Shown here piece after piece: positions 12,756 to 23,945 of a DNA stretch of 64,000 nucleotides. Within the stretch, counting starts at the first letter, position 1; every line of letters starts with the position of its first letter. This DNA is from Leucaena leucocephala (taxonomy: Eukaryota > Streptophyta > Magnoliopsida > Fabales > Fabaceae): NCBI GenBank assembly GCA_037074615.1, contig CM073542.1, forward strand, positions 21,213,568 through 21,277,567, written 5' to 3'. The notes under the pieces were generated by a model. That model did not search any database. It saw only the letters and a program-made list of their open reading frames with translations, and was not told where the DNA came from. A program made the translations under genes and the position numbers.

Positions 12756-13533
12756 CTGCCAAACAAAAAATAACATTGTTTAACATGAGTTATATAGTTA
12801 TGATGTGATAATGAAAAATGTGACTTTTCATTAATATTGTTCACTAAAGCTACAATACATTTTTTTAAAAATATGATTGGGAATTGTTATTCAGTTTTCA
12901 TAAAATATAAAGTCCACAGTAGCGATGGAGATCGGTGAAATGTGAATTGTTGAGCAAGTCAGAATTGATCCATCGGCCTATTAAAATTAGAATTTTGATT
13001 TATTGATGGATATGAATTCACCAAGTTATTAATTACCAATGTGTACTATCATTCAGTTAATCTATTCATCATTTAAAGTTTGATTTTTCTCTTAACCAAT
13101 CAGAATGAATACCTTTTCCAATTTCGGTTGTCACAAGGGAAAGAGTGTTTCTCACAAATTTAAATGATCTTGTGCACATGTATAAAGAGAGTTTGATTTC
13201 AAGTCAAACAAAATCTCCATAAAAGTAAAAACAATCATTTAGAGACTTCATATATTACAGAGAACATAATTAATTAAATAGTGGTCTATAGGGGATTTTA
13301 TTATAGAGAATATATTTGTCTTAAAAATAATTGAAAGTGAGGGAACATGCTTACAAAAATTTCAAATAAATAATAGAAAAAAATTCCCCTGAAAGACGAC
13401 TGATAATTATTGTTAGCTATGATTAAATTCATAATTAAATTGAAGGATTGGAATGTTAGCAACGGACCATAGGGGAGATGGGTGCCTAATTTTGCAGTAT
13501 ATTATGTATGGAACGCCAACTAAATCCAGTAAC

Positions 13534-13567
<34 letters not shown>

Positions 13568-14015
13568 TTGATTCAATGAAAAGAAGAATATGATAGGTTA
13601 ATTTAAAAGAAGGTAAAGAAATGTAAGCTAAGTTATGGATATGAAGATAGGGGATGCTACTTTTTATTTAGTTTAGAAGGAGAGAAGAGAGTAATTAATT
13701 AAAAATTTATAAATATACTTTTATTATTAATTTTATAATTATTATTATCATATATCATTATTAGCCCCATTTTAGGTTTTCTCTTCATCACACATGAATA
13801 CCCACGCCTCCATCCCTCCATTCTGCCGTCCCTTTTCCCATCCCAGGCGGTGGAAGCTTTTGTACCCTGAACGAATTCCTTTCTCTCGCCGATCACAGCT
13901 AGTCTTCTTCCTCTTGCGAGAAATATTCACAGCTAAACATTGTAGAAATCAATCTCTAATTGCTCGATTTTTCTAAAGCATGTGGGCTCCCTGCAATCCC
14001 ATCTATATTTTCCCC
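12756..14015. other. Intergenic DNA left of the CACTA element
   Basis: Mostly AT-rich, with a (TC)n(TA)n microsatellite at about 13534-13567. A GC-richer stretch at 13790-13975 has overlapping 60-65 codon frames on both strands without known motifs. It may be UTR or exon sequence of a host gene cut by the CACTA insertion, but nothing confirms that. Confidence 0.4.
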
Positions 14016-14050
14016 CACTACAAAAAAACAAGGATTTGGCCACGACTTAT

Positions 14051-14380
14051 CAGCGGCGACAAAATATGTCGCCGCTGAAAATTGACTTTCAGCGGCGACT
14101 TTATTAGTCGCCGCTAAAAGTCCTGAATATCTGCGGCGATAAAAATGTCGTCGCTGAAAATAAGTCTTTCAGCGGCGACTTGAATTTGTCGCCGCTGAAA
14201 GAGAGACTTTTAGCGGCGACTTCGCTTTGTCGCCGCTAATGCTAAAAACTCAGCGCCACTTTTCTGCGACGACACTAATTGTCGTCGCAAAAGGTCAAGA
14301 ATCTGCGGCGACAAGTTTTTGTCGCCGCAGAAGGATGTATTCAGCGGCGACTTTTATATCATTTGTCGCCGCTAAAAGTT
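14051..14380. repeat. CACTA left subterminal repeat array
   Basis: AGCGGCGAC and its complement GTCGCCGCT alternate about every 30-45 bp, mostly as facing pairs separated by 5-15 nt (for example 14051-14060 with 14068-14077, and 14091-14100 with 14106-14115). Each pair could form a short hairpin. Confidence 0.9.
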
Positions 14381-15038
14381 TTAATACAATTGTTCCCCAT
14401 TTCAATGGGTTTAAAATAACTATTTAATATATATAATTAAATTATTAAATAATTTTACTTTTTTAAATAACAAAAGAAGAAATTTCACATATTATTGTAG
14501 TAAAGAAAGATTATAGATAGAAGGAGATGTATGTGTGAGAGAGATAAGGAGAAAGAATATGCTTTAAATACATATGAACATACATAAATTTTTAGTTGAT
14601 GTTATATATGCCCTTTATTTCTATATTTCATATAACATCTTAACTTTTATAAAAATAGTTTATAAGATATTATTGAGTTTAATTGTATTTGTCTGAAATT
14701 AAAAAGTGTAAAAAGTGAAATTTTAAAAAAAGAATGAATAAAATAATTATCATTAAAAATATATTGAGGTTAAGAAAAAAATAATAAAATGAGTATTTTA
14801 GGAGCTTAGAAAATTATAAAAGAATTTTATTTTTTAAAAGAGACCCAAATGATTTAGTAACTATTTTTCGAGAATTAAATAACTATTTTCTTATAAAATT
14901 TAAGAAAAATAGTTAGAGATTAATATTTATTTAAAATATTTTATAAAAAATTTCTAATGAGTTGAAAAAGTTATTGGGGGGAAAAGATAATTTTTGGTTC
15001 AGAGGATTATTTTTTAAAAATATTTGGTAATAGTCAGA
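14381..15038. other. AT-rich spacer inside CACTA left end
   Basis: About 650 bp of AT-rich sequence separates two blocks of subterminal repeats. No gene is seen. It may be an insertion or simply spacer. Confidence 0.5.
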
Positions 15039-15124
15039 CTTTTAGCGGCGACATAATATAGTCGCCGCTGAAAGTGGACTTTCAGCGGCGACTTTGTTCT
15101 GTCGCCTCAAAGTCGCCGCTGAAA
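15039..15124. repeat. CACTA inner subterminal repeat cluster
   Basis: Further AGCGGCGAC/GTCGCCGCT pairs lie just upstream of the putative first exon of the TnpA-like gene. The cluster may therefore overlap its promoter. Confidence 0.85.
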
Positions 15125-15129
15125 CGGTT

Positions 15130-15294
15130 TATATCTTAGGGTTCCCCTTCTGTTCCTTATTTCTCGTCGACGCGAAAAAGAACACCGAGAGCGAGAGACA
15201 GAGGCAGACCACGAGCGAACGGCGAAAGGATTGTGACGTTAGAGGAGTGACCTGAAGACGGAGGGCGGGCTTGTGACGTCGTCGGCAATTTGAG
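15130..15294 (+). other. Putative 5'-UTR exon of the TnpA-like gene
   Basis: A GC-richer block ends in a consensus donor (TTGAG, then GTGAGT at 15295). The next strong acceptor before the start codon is TTTTTTGTAG at 16568. This suggests a non-coding first exon and an intron of about 1.27 kb. The transcription start is not determined. Confidence 0.4.
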
Positions 15295-15331
15295 GTGAGT
15301 TCTCCGACTGCTTCTCCAATCTGTATTTTCG

Positions 15332-15456
15332 AAGAATTTCAGGGACCATGAATTCATTACTGAAGGATCAAAGTTTCGTCGGTTCAATATTAAGAATTTC
15401 AGGGACCATGAATTCATTACCTTTGTTTCGTCTTTCGTCGGTTCAATATTAAGAAA
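15332..15456. repeat. Short tandem duplication in TnpA-gene intron
   Basis: AAGAATTTCAGGGACCATG and GTCGGTTCAATATTAAGAA each occur twice, about 60 bp apart. Confidence 0.75.
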
Positions 15457-16207
15457 GGAAAGTAATTTTCACTCTGTTTTCCTTCTCGCTTGAGAGGGAA
15501 TCCAGATCCCATGAATGCTGATACACCAGTTAAATATGGCAGTTGTCCCAGGAAGAAATACACTCTATCGTCGCAAGAATAAGCGGTATACTTTTCACAC
15601 CACAAGGGTTTCTGTAAGTTGTAAAGCAATATGAGAAGTCTCTTCCCTTTTGTTTTCATTTTCCTTTTGATTAAAAGCCAAATACCCAAGTAATTAGAGG
15701 AAGTAAAATCTATACTAACCTCAAGGAAATTCAGGACTAGCAGGGAAAAGTAACCCAGTGACCATAGAAAGTTTAATTTAGTAAATATAAAGTAAAATCT
15801 AGCGGAACTCTGAAATTCCCATCAGGAAGAAATTCCCAAGCAAGTAGCAGTTCATACAAATTTTCAACAGGAAGAAAGTGCTATTCGGTGTGAGTGGGTA
15901 ATTCACATCAAGCCCATTCATTGCACTGCACTGAGTTGGGTCAGGAATTCATTACTAGCTTGAGTTCCTCTATTATACTTGGATAATTGGTTGTTGTAGT
16001 CTGGTATGTGATTTGCCCCCTGTTTTAGTTGCTGTGTTCTATTGCTGCTTAAAGATACTCTAAGTGGCATTTTTAATTCCATAAGTTATTCACATAATGC
16101 CTTTGCTATACACCATGTATGTCTTCTACATTCAACTAAGTGAGGTTTCCTATTCTGTTAATTTTCATCGATTGTGGTTTGCTTTGATGACATGAGTTAT
16201 TTATTAT

Positions 16208-16287
16208 AATTAATAGTTCATGCTCCTGGGTTATTTAATAGTGATTTGTCATGGCTCCTGGGTTATTTAATAGTGATTTGTCATGTC
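16208..16287. repeat. Short tandem duplication (about 37-bp unit)
   Basis: GCTCCTGGGTTATTTAATAG followed by TGATTTGTCATG is present twice in tandem in the same intron. Confidence 0.8.
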
Positions 16288-16571
16288 ATTTTAGTTGGTA
16301 CTTTTTCTATTTTTAAATGCAGCCATGTGAAGTATGCGTGATCTTGTAATGCTTTTCATTGTCATTTTGTGAACTTTGCGTAGTATGATAGGGGAATCAA
16401 CATGTTGCCCCACATTTGATGCACCAAAGTCAAACCTATTGAATGAAATGGAAGTTTGTTTTGTTAAAGGAAGTTTGTGTACTCTGAGGCATGTATCGGG
16501 GGAACTCCACATTCTTTGATCCAGCAATTACTAATATTAACTCCCCTATGAAATGCATTTTTTTGTAGGAT

Positions 16572-18279
16572 ATGTCAGTATTAAAGAGAGGTCGAGGTGG
16601 GAAAAATCTTTCTGTTACATCTCATGACAACACAAATAGCCGAGGTACATGCTCTACACCTCAATCAAGACCTGTTATTTCACCTTTATCACTGCAACAA
16701 CAACTTGAGGAAATGCCTATCAACTCTCCTCCTACTCCCCATACTCAAAATAGTAGTGCAGGTAAGTTTGGTTCAATTTTATAATAATTAATTTACATCG
16801 CATATAATATTTAATTGTTCTAATTGAATTTTAATGATAGGCTCTTCTACTGCAATCAACAAGTGCAGAGGAGTTTATAAATCTATTAACGTAAATTTGA
16901 GGACTGCACAAGGAGCAAAGATTCGAGTCAAATTTTCAGATTCCATGTCAAGAGCAATCGGTCCAGAAGCAAGAGACTTTTCTAATTATTGTGGTTTAAT
17001 TCTTAGAACGACAGTCTCTTTCAGGGATGGTGGAGGTAGCTGGAAGAATATTTTTGAAAAATATGGTCATGATATGATTTTAAAAATAAAGGTATCATTT
17101 ATGTCAAATTTTTATACTTATTTTAGTTTACTTATATTATTATATAAAGTGTTTTTATTTATTTATTTCAGGATAAATTTGAACCTGCTGATGTAATTAC
17201 TGAAGAAAAGTTTCATATAGCTATATCAATTATTTTACAAAATGCATTCAGAAATTGGAAGAACAATTTGCATTCTCATTACAAGAAATATGAGAATGAT
17301 GAGGATAGGTTGGCTGATCCTCCTCAAACTATTAGTTTTCAAGATTGGGAGTGGTTATTAATATATTTTAAGTCTGACATGTTTAAGGTATCTCATTGTC
17401 CTTTTAAATAAATTATATTCTTTCTAGGATTATTAAATGCTTATTAGCTATACATTTTGTTGTAGAACAAAAGTGTAAGGAACACGATAAATCGAGAAAA
17501 ACAAATAACTAAACATACTTGTGGTCCTCGATCATTTGCAGAGATTGAATATGCTACAGTAAGTTCAATTTATCACCACTATAATTTAAATTGTTAATCC
17601 TTTTTCTATTTTAAAATATAATCTTTTTATTTTATTGTATGTTATTATTTTGTAGAGAGATCCTACTACTGGACAACCTATCCCTCCTGACCAGTTGTGG
17701 GAGATAACGCATACTAGGAAGACATTAGATGGACAAGTAGTATGGGCTGATCCACACTCTGAACAGCTTCATGTACGCATTGTTGTTTTATCTTATTTTG
17801 ATTTAGTTTTATTTTTAATCTAATAGTTTCATATGTTTTTATTATAGAGTCGTATGCACGAACTTTCTCAACAACAAGACCAAGATTTAGAGAGTGATGC
17901 TCGAATGACGTCAGAGGAAATATTGTCGACAGTTCTTGGTGAGAGGTCAGGGTATGTAAGAGGGAAAGGGTATGGAGCGGAACCTTCAAGGAAGAGAAAT
18001 CGCCCTCAATCTACTGATAGTTCAGTTGTTGAGAGTGTGCGTGCCCAATTGCAGGAAGAGTTTGATAAAAAATTTCAAGAGGAGAGAGAAAAATTGGAAG
18101 CTGAGCGTGCAAAGATAGAAGAAGAGCGTGAAAAGATACAACAAGAGCGTGTGCAATTCGAGCAAAGACTAATGGAGCAAATGGAGCAAAGGATACAAGC
18201 TCAATTCGCTACCTTGATGCAGAAGGGACAACCACATGCGGCTACGTCTTCTAGTCATAGTATTCGTCATTCTACATAA
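16572..18279 (+). CDS. TnpA-like CACTA protein (Transposase_24 / Ptta-En-Spm type)
   Basis: Six coding exons: 16572-16761, 16841-17091, 17172-17387, 17466-17558, 17656-17772 and 17848-18279. They join with GT-AG introns to a frame of 432 residues. The N-terminus is Ser/Pro/Gln-rich. The centre has the plant En/Spm-associated domain (GVYKSINV, NWKNNLHSHYKKY, DWEWLLIYFKSD, KHTCGPRSFAEIEY, RDPTTGQPIPPDQLWEITHT). The C-terminus is a long charged coiled coil rich in EERE/EAER repeats (about residues 340-405). Proteins of this type bind subterminal repeats of CACTA elements and assist transposition; they are not the DDE catalytic subunit. The gene lies between the two arrays it probably binds. It looks intact. 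The family assignment rests on recognised sequence, not a search. Confidence 0.82.
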
Positions 18280-18472
18280 AATTTATGTACAAACTAAATA
18301 ATTTTATTTTAATTTTAAATATGTTTATGTAATTGAACTAATTTGATATTTTATACAAAAATTAACATATTTGTTAATTTTATTAGAGTATAGTTTATTT
18401 AGTTATTTATTATTAAATTATATTTTTTCATTGAAATTATATAAAAGAATTTTAAAAAAATATTAAGTTTAG

Positions 18473-18740
18473 GCGGCGACAGTTTTGTCGCCGCCTAAAC
18501 AGCTTTACTCGGCGACTATTCTTTAGGCGGCGACTTTCACTTCGCCGCAGAAAACTCTTTAAGTGGCGACAAAGTGTCGCCGCAGAATCCTCATACTTTA
18601 GGCGGCGACTTTGAATTGTCGCCGCCAATATGTATAGGCGACAGTCTCATAGGCGGCGACTTGGCGGCGACAAAATGTCGCCACTAAAGGGATTCAGCGG
18701 CGACTTTTAACCTTTCTGCGGCGACTTTTATCGCCGCTGA
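18473..18740. repeat. CACTA right subterminal repeat array
   Basis: GGCGGCGAC, GTCGCCGC and near variants recur about ten times, mirroring the left array. The last pair is next to the right terminal repeat. Confidence 0.9.
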
Positions 18741-18760
18741 AAACCAATTTTTTTGTAGTG

Positions 18761-19682
18761 CCCGTAATGTCTAGAACATCAATAAAAACGTTCGACCATG
18801 CCTGGAAAGGGCGTTCTCATGACTCCTAATATGTCTCATACTTGATTGCGACGCCTTTGAGATATTGGTTCTTGTTCTTCGTATAAACTTAGCGATAGCC
18901 AGTAATTAAGCTTTCTTTTTAGTTTTGTGACCAAAAAGGAAGCCAAAAACATCGGTGAATCGACCTCCCCCACACCAAATGTGCTGGAAAATCCTCCGGA
19001 AAGGGAGCCCACGCTTCAGGAGCTCATAAATATTAAGGTTTGATCTTTTCTTTTGGGAACTTGTGGTGTACTGGAAGACTACGGGGACGAATCATTGAGG
19101 AGAATGGAGGAGTTGAGGAGGCGGAGGTGGAGGCGGGCGGCAGCGTCGTCGTCGTAGTGCGTTGTCGTCTTCTTCTTCTAAGAGTTACGGTTATTATGTG
19201 TGTGAAGATGATCAACTGAAGTAAGGAAGGGTAACATTGAAATTTTAACAAATGATCATATAGATAATTTTGTCCGTAGCAAAAATTTTCACCCCTCAAA
19301 ACCTCCTATTTTTGGAGGGGATGAGAGAAAGGGTAAGAGAGTAAATAAAAATAAAAATAAAATATGCCTTCACTTTTAGTTTTTGAAATAAAAACTTATA
19401 CCCCTCCCTTCCCCTATTTTTTATTCTACAAACTTCTAATTAAATAGTGCCTAAAAAGTTAAAACGCATATAAATTTTTTATGACATATGGAAGTTAATT
19501 AATTGTGATTTGGTACTTTAAGATAATTATACTTTTTAAAAATAATTAATTTGCAAATCCTTACACTTTTACTTGAATTTTAATCAAGTCTCTTTTATTT
19601 TTTTAGGTACTCATATTTTCATTTGTTTTTAATAAGGTTTCTATTATTTTTTTTATTTTTCTTTTTTCTTTTTATCAATAAC
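18761..19682. other. Unassigned DNA right of the CACTA element
   Basis: 18765-19310 is less AT-rich, with a GGAGGCGGAGGTGGAGG-type purine stretch near 19110-19140 and an 88-codon minus-strand frame (19033-19299) without known motifs. 19310-19682 is AT-rich. It may be the continuation of whatever the CACTA interrupted; no gene can be supported. Confidence 0.4.
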
Positions 19683-21910
19683 ATGTAATAGCCCTAAACT
19701 AATAATAAAAATTAATAAATAATATAACTTTAATAATATTTAAATTATCTCTAATAGTTTTGCATTAAAGAGAAGCTGATTGTTTGGTGGTGGTGGAATG
19801 AAATGGAGGTACAGTGTTCGAATCATACCTCTCTCAGGTGAATTTTTGTTTTTGCTCCCGCGCTTTTTTTAAATTACCAAACTACCCCTCTTTAACATAT
19901 ACGACAGCATTTTCCCCCTTTCCGTTTTGCGACAGCGACAAGGATCAAGGCAGAAGAAGCTTCTCGACTGTGAGACCCGAACCCCATCTCTCCTCTTTCG
20001 TCCGTGTTGCTATCGTCGGTGGCTGTGATGTCGTTCGTCCTCTGTCATCGGCGTCGTCGTAGGCGTGCGGCCGTGGGTTCGGTTGCGTAACTGGGTACAG
20101 ATCAGCGTTTTCTTCCTCTTCTTCAAGCTCCTTCATTTTCTCTTATCTCTTCCCCTTCGTTGCTGCTGTGCCAAGACTGTTGAGATTTCTTTCCTTTGGC
20201 CTGCTGCGACCTCTGTCTTCCTTCTTCCCTGTCTTTGCGAAATGTTCCATGTGTGTGTGGTAAGCTTAAGACCTCTCCCTCTCTATTGATTGTTGTTAGC
20301 CTAGGTTGGACGTTTTGATTCCTTCCCTTTTCTTGTTGACGTGACTTGTGAGGAAAGAAGAATTGAAATTATCTTTAATGTGGTCTGTGTTTGTCCTCTT
20401 TGCTGTCGATGTGGGTATAAGTTAATTTGCCGCTCTTTCTTGCCTTGTTCGATGATTTGGATTTCTTTTCTCCTTAGCTTATGTTGTCTCATGGATATGT
20501 GGGTAATCAAGTTTCTTTTTCTTGAAACTTTGTAAATGCTGTAGGGTGTGATAATGTTTTGGGCTTCAATAGTTTTGATGTTTCTGTGGATTATGCGTGA
20601 AGTAAGGGGAATAACGGAGGATTAAACAAGCTGGAATTGCATTCTAATATGCTTGGTGAAATTGTTTGATTATGATTGTGGACAAGGTGTTTGTTATTAT
20701 GTATGAGTAGAATTTTTGTTGGAATGATGTTAAAATTTGCTTGGGAGCTAAGGCTTATATTATAAGAAGAATAGAATGGACTTGAGCGTTCTTTTGTTTT
20801 GATTGTAAGTTGGTGTTGAATGAGGGATTTAATTAAGGTAAGGTGGTTAATGAGAAGAGGGAGATTGTGGTTTAATTAAAGTTTCTGAACCTCTTGGTAG
20901 AAATTAGAAAAAAAATCAATGTTACTTGTAGATATAAATATTTATAGTTGTTGGGGTTAAATTTATTGAATTTGAACTTGATAAAAAAAAAAGGGGAAGG
21001 TAAAAGATGTTTTCTAAAGTTTTAATATTGAGTTTGCTAACTAAGGGTGATAAATTATATGATTATTTAAATTGTCATGATATTATCAAGGAAAAATGGG
21101 GATTAAAGTTTAAATTTTCTTTCTATTTTAAAATATTATAAATTGTGCATTGGGTAGGATTTTGTATTATCAAAAAATATAATTAAAATTTTAATTTTTT
21201 GAGATATAAGAGAATTAAGAAGTAAAAATAATTGAAAATTATTTAGCTGAAAAGAGTGAATATTTAAAAATGTGGTAAATGAGTGAATACCATTATGTTA
21301 ATAATTCTTATAAGTGATAATGTGCTATTTATTATATTTTATTTCTATTTAATCATCGATTTTTTTTTTTGTATAATCTTCAAAAAAGCAGATTTGTTGG
21401 ATCTATATCATTGCTCTTTTATATTGAGACGTTTAAATGAAATAGTAATTTTCTTTAAAATTATTTTCTTAGAGGATGTGCGTAAAGGATTTTTTATAGT
21501 GATTATAAGAACCTCACGCTGGGTCTTCGGTTATGAAACATTCTTATTGAGATTTTAATATTTAAAGATCTCTTATTTATTAATGATAAATTAATCTCAT
21601 GTATATTTAGAAATGTTTTTAAAGAAAACCAAATATATAACGCTGGTTACAAATAACAATTCTATTGATTTTTGACACACTTTAGTTAATATTGAGCTCA
21701 TTTGACATTCATGGGCATACTATTTACGCTTGAAAATCATGAGACTCATTCTCACACTTATTAATCATAGGTTTTGTACCTTTGTTTGTTTCATGGCTCA
21801 AACTAGTCTTGGTCTCTGTGACTTTGAGTCACGCTTGAATAGTTAGTTACTCTTATAGACTGTGTGTTTACGCTTATTATTTAGTTATGTTAAAGTTCTA
21901 TAAAAAGACA
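19683..21910 (+). mobile_element. Gypsy-family LTR, plus orientation, 3'-truncated
   Basis: It starts TGTAATAGCCCTAAACTA, as the reverse complements of the other LTRs in this window start (TGTAATGGCTC, TGTAATAACCC). The order of landmarks matches: tRNA-like block (19781-19826), GC-rich block with GTCG/GTCGTCG words (19930-20100), GAGTGAATACC near 21275, AACGCTGGTTAC near 21639, and TAGACTGTGTGTTTACGC near 21857. It ends where the family has the GTCCTACAGAAAG-like stretch, about 21910, and TNL LRR sequence begins there. It is strongly diverged. Open frames within it (19814-20535) are not convincing genes. Confidence 0.65.
19781..19826 (+). promoter_or_regulatory. tRNA-like A-box/B-box-like block in plus-strand LTR
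   Basis: TTTGGTGGTGGTGG (weak A-box likeness) is followed at 19814 by GTGTTCGAATCAT (B-box likeness). The position, about 100-140 bp from the LTR start, matches the other copies. Confidence 0.35.
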
Positions 21911-23945
21911 CAACCACATGGTCAAGTGAAGAAACCAAATTACTAACTGTCTCTCTGATAGAGGTTCCATTGAATCACAACCGCATGCATCTAATCGAAT
22001 TAACCCTGGCAGAAGCCTTGGCAATGACTCAATCCTTTGGCAATAATCCAACGAAAGAGAGAAGTCGATGAAGACTAGAGAAGCAATCAATGGGTAGATT
22101 AACAAAATCATTATAACCTAGATCCAATAAAATGAGTGATGATAAACTACCAAAATCATCAGTAATCGATCCATCGTTTAAGCCACAATCCCTTAAACAT
22201 AACTCTATTAACCACATTACACTCAAGCCATAAATTTGGCTGAGTTATGTGAATCTTTAACAACTTTTCAAGATTAAGAATTTTGCATCCTTTCAAATTC
22301 AAATCTCCAATACCAGCAAGAATACAAGTGATTCAAGAAGTCTAGTTATAGCAGTACCCTCAACACTAATATATGATAAATTTTTCATATCTTCCCCAAA
22401 CTCTGGTTGCACTTCAACTTTTTCACACCAATCAAGTTCTAACATCATCAAAGAATTTGTTTCCAATTTTTCTGGTAGGAATAGAAGATTTTCACAACCA
22501 AACAAGTCCACCTCAACAAGCTCTTTCAACTTTCCAAGTGAGGGATGGATCGTGACAAGGGATTTGCATCCACGAAGACATAAATGTTGTAAATATGGAA
22601 CTCCTGAGAAGTCTGGAGTTTCGATCAAATCTCTAGAACCAATCAGGTCGATAAATTTCAACATTTTTAATAAACTAGTTAAATAAAAGATTGCAGAGTG
22701 AGTATCACTAAACAATGTGTCATCCATAAACATGGACGTAGAGATATATTTGAAAGATAAACAATGATGCATTACATGTATGCCATTCCAAAGTTGCTTT
22801 ATGTTGCTCTCGTTCATGTCAATGCGAACAAGTTTATCCAGTGGAAGTGGAAGAGCTTACAAAGGATATGATCTCCATTGAACAAGTTTTAATGCACCTG
22901 ATAGTTTCAATCCCCTAGGTAAGATGAGTGAACTATAATAATTTTTAAAGATGAGTAATCTACTGTTGCTCATCTTTGAAAACGCTTCAGGATGTACTTT
23001 TATTTTGTTTCGGTCTTGACGATGAGCGTCTTGCATAACAACAGCTTGTATTTCCTCAGATCCCTAATGAAAATGTCATTTTCAAGAGAAAATGTATGTC
23101 AACAAAATTTAGAAAATAAGGCACTCACCATGTTATTTTCCAATACTTCCTTAATGTCCTTAAACTTCCACAACCTGCTACGTTTGCCAATATCATTGGG
23201 AGATTCTTGATGAACTATATACCTACCCAAGCCTTTAAGTAAATCATGCATCTCTAATTTGCAATCTTTCGTTTCAACTAGCAAAGCCTTTTGAATCAAG
23301 ACCTTTATTCCAATTGTTGGGTGAAGATCACAACTTTACAAAATCCGAGTCACCTCTTTTTTCTGCCAACCCTTGAAAGAACAAGCAATATCTAAAAATA
23401 TTGTCTTTTCTTTCTCATTCTTTAGTCCATCATAACTTATTTTAAGTGCTTGAAGAATACGATCATCATCAGGAATTTGCTTCAATCTATCTACAGCATC
23501 TCTCCACTCAGCTTCACTTTTGCCACAAAGAAAAGAACCCAAAACTTCAAGTGCCAAAGGAAGACCTCCTGCATATTTAACCACAGATTTAGATAACTTC
23601 ATATAATCCTTTTCGGGCTGATCTGTGTGAAATGCTTTGTTTGAAAAGAGTTTAAGAGATACATCTTCCTTCATGGGTTTCATCTCATATATTCTTTGCT
23701 TATCTACTCCAGATGCAATGAGCAAGTGGCTATCTCTTGCTGTGATAATTATTCTGCTTCCTTTACCAAACCAATCTGCACTTTCAACCAAATTCTTCAA
23801 TTAACTCGTACCATCCAAATCGTCAAGGACAAGAAGAACCTTTTTATTGCAGAGAAGCTTTCTTATCATCTTCATTCCTTCATAAGCTTCAGAAATTTCC
23901 GTGCCTTTTATTTTGAGATGAGAAAGAAGCCTTTTTTGCAAATGA
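21910..23945 (-). pseudogene. Second TNL gene remnant (NB-ARC C-half plus LRR), several stops
   Basis: Parts of three exons align with the TNL gene at 1923-5173. The NB-ARC part is 23945-23129 (VLLVLDDLD, GSRIIITARD, GLPLALEVLGSF, FLDIACSF, MHDLLKGLG), then 23063-22776, then LRR from about 22675 down to 21910 (TPDFSGVPYLQHL, IHPSLGKLKEL, SLPRLLPGLIRLDACGCDSMEPL). In-frame stops replace codons near 23805 (a Gln position), near 23338 (ILE to IL-stop) and near 22855 (after QWRSYPL). A frameshift lies near 22040. The TIR exon and P-loop are missing, because homology ends abruptly about 23945. The left end abuts an LTR fragment. Unlike the first gene, it keeps the LVRIDMNESNIKQLWNG stretch of the LRR start. 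Confidence 0.9.

Larger units (their letters stand above)
14016..18760 (+). mobile_element. CACTA (En/Spm) DNA transposon, complete ends
   Basis: The left terminus is CACTACAAAAAAAC and the right terminus is TTTTTTTGTAGTG, giving a terminal inverted repeat CACTACAAAAAAA. The 3-bp target-site duplication is CCC (14013-14015 and 18761-18763), as expected for the superfamily. Both ends carry arrays of GCGGCGAC/GTCGCCGC subterminal repeats, the usual binding sites for TnpA-type proteins. The 4.7-kb interior carries one TnpA-like gene on the plus strand. No TNPD-type DDE transposase is recognisable, so it is probably non-autonomous for cutting. Confidence 0.93.
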
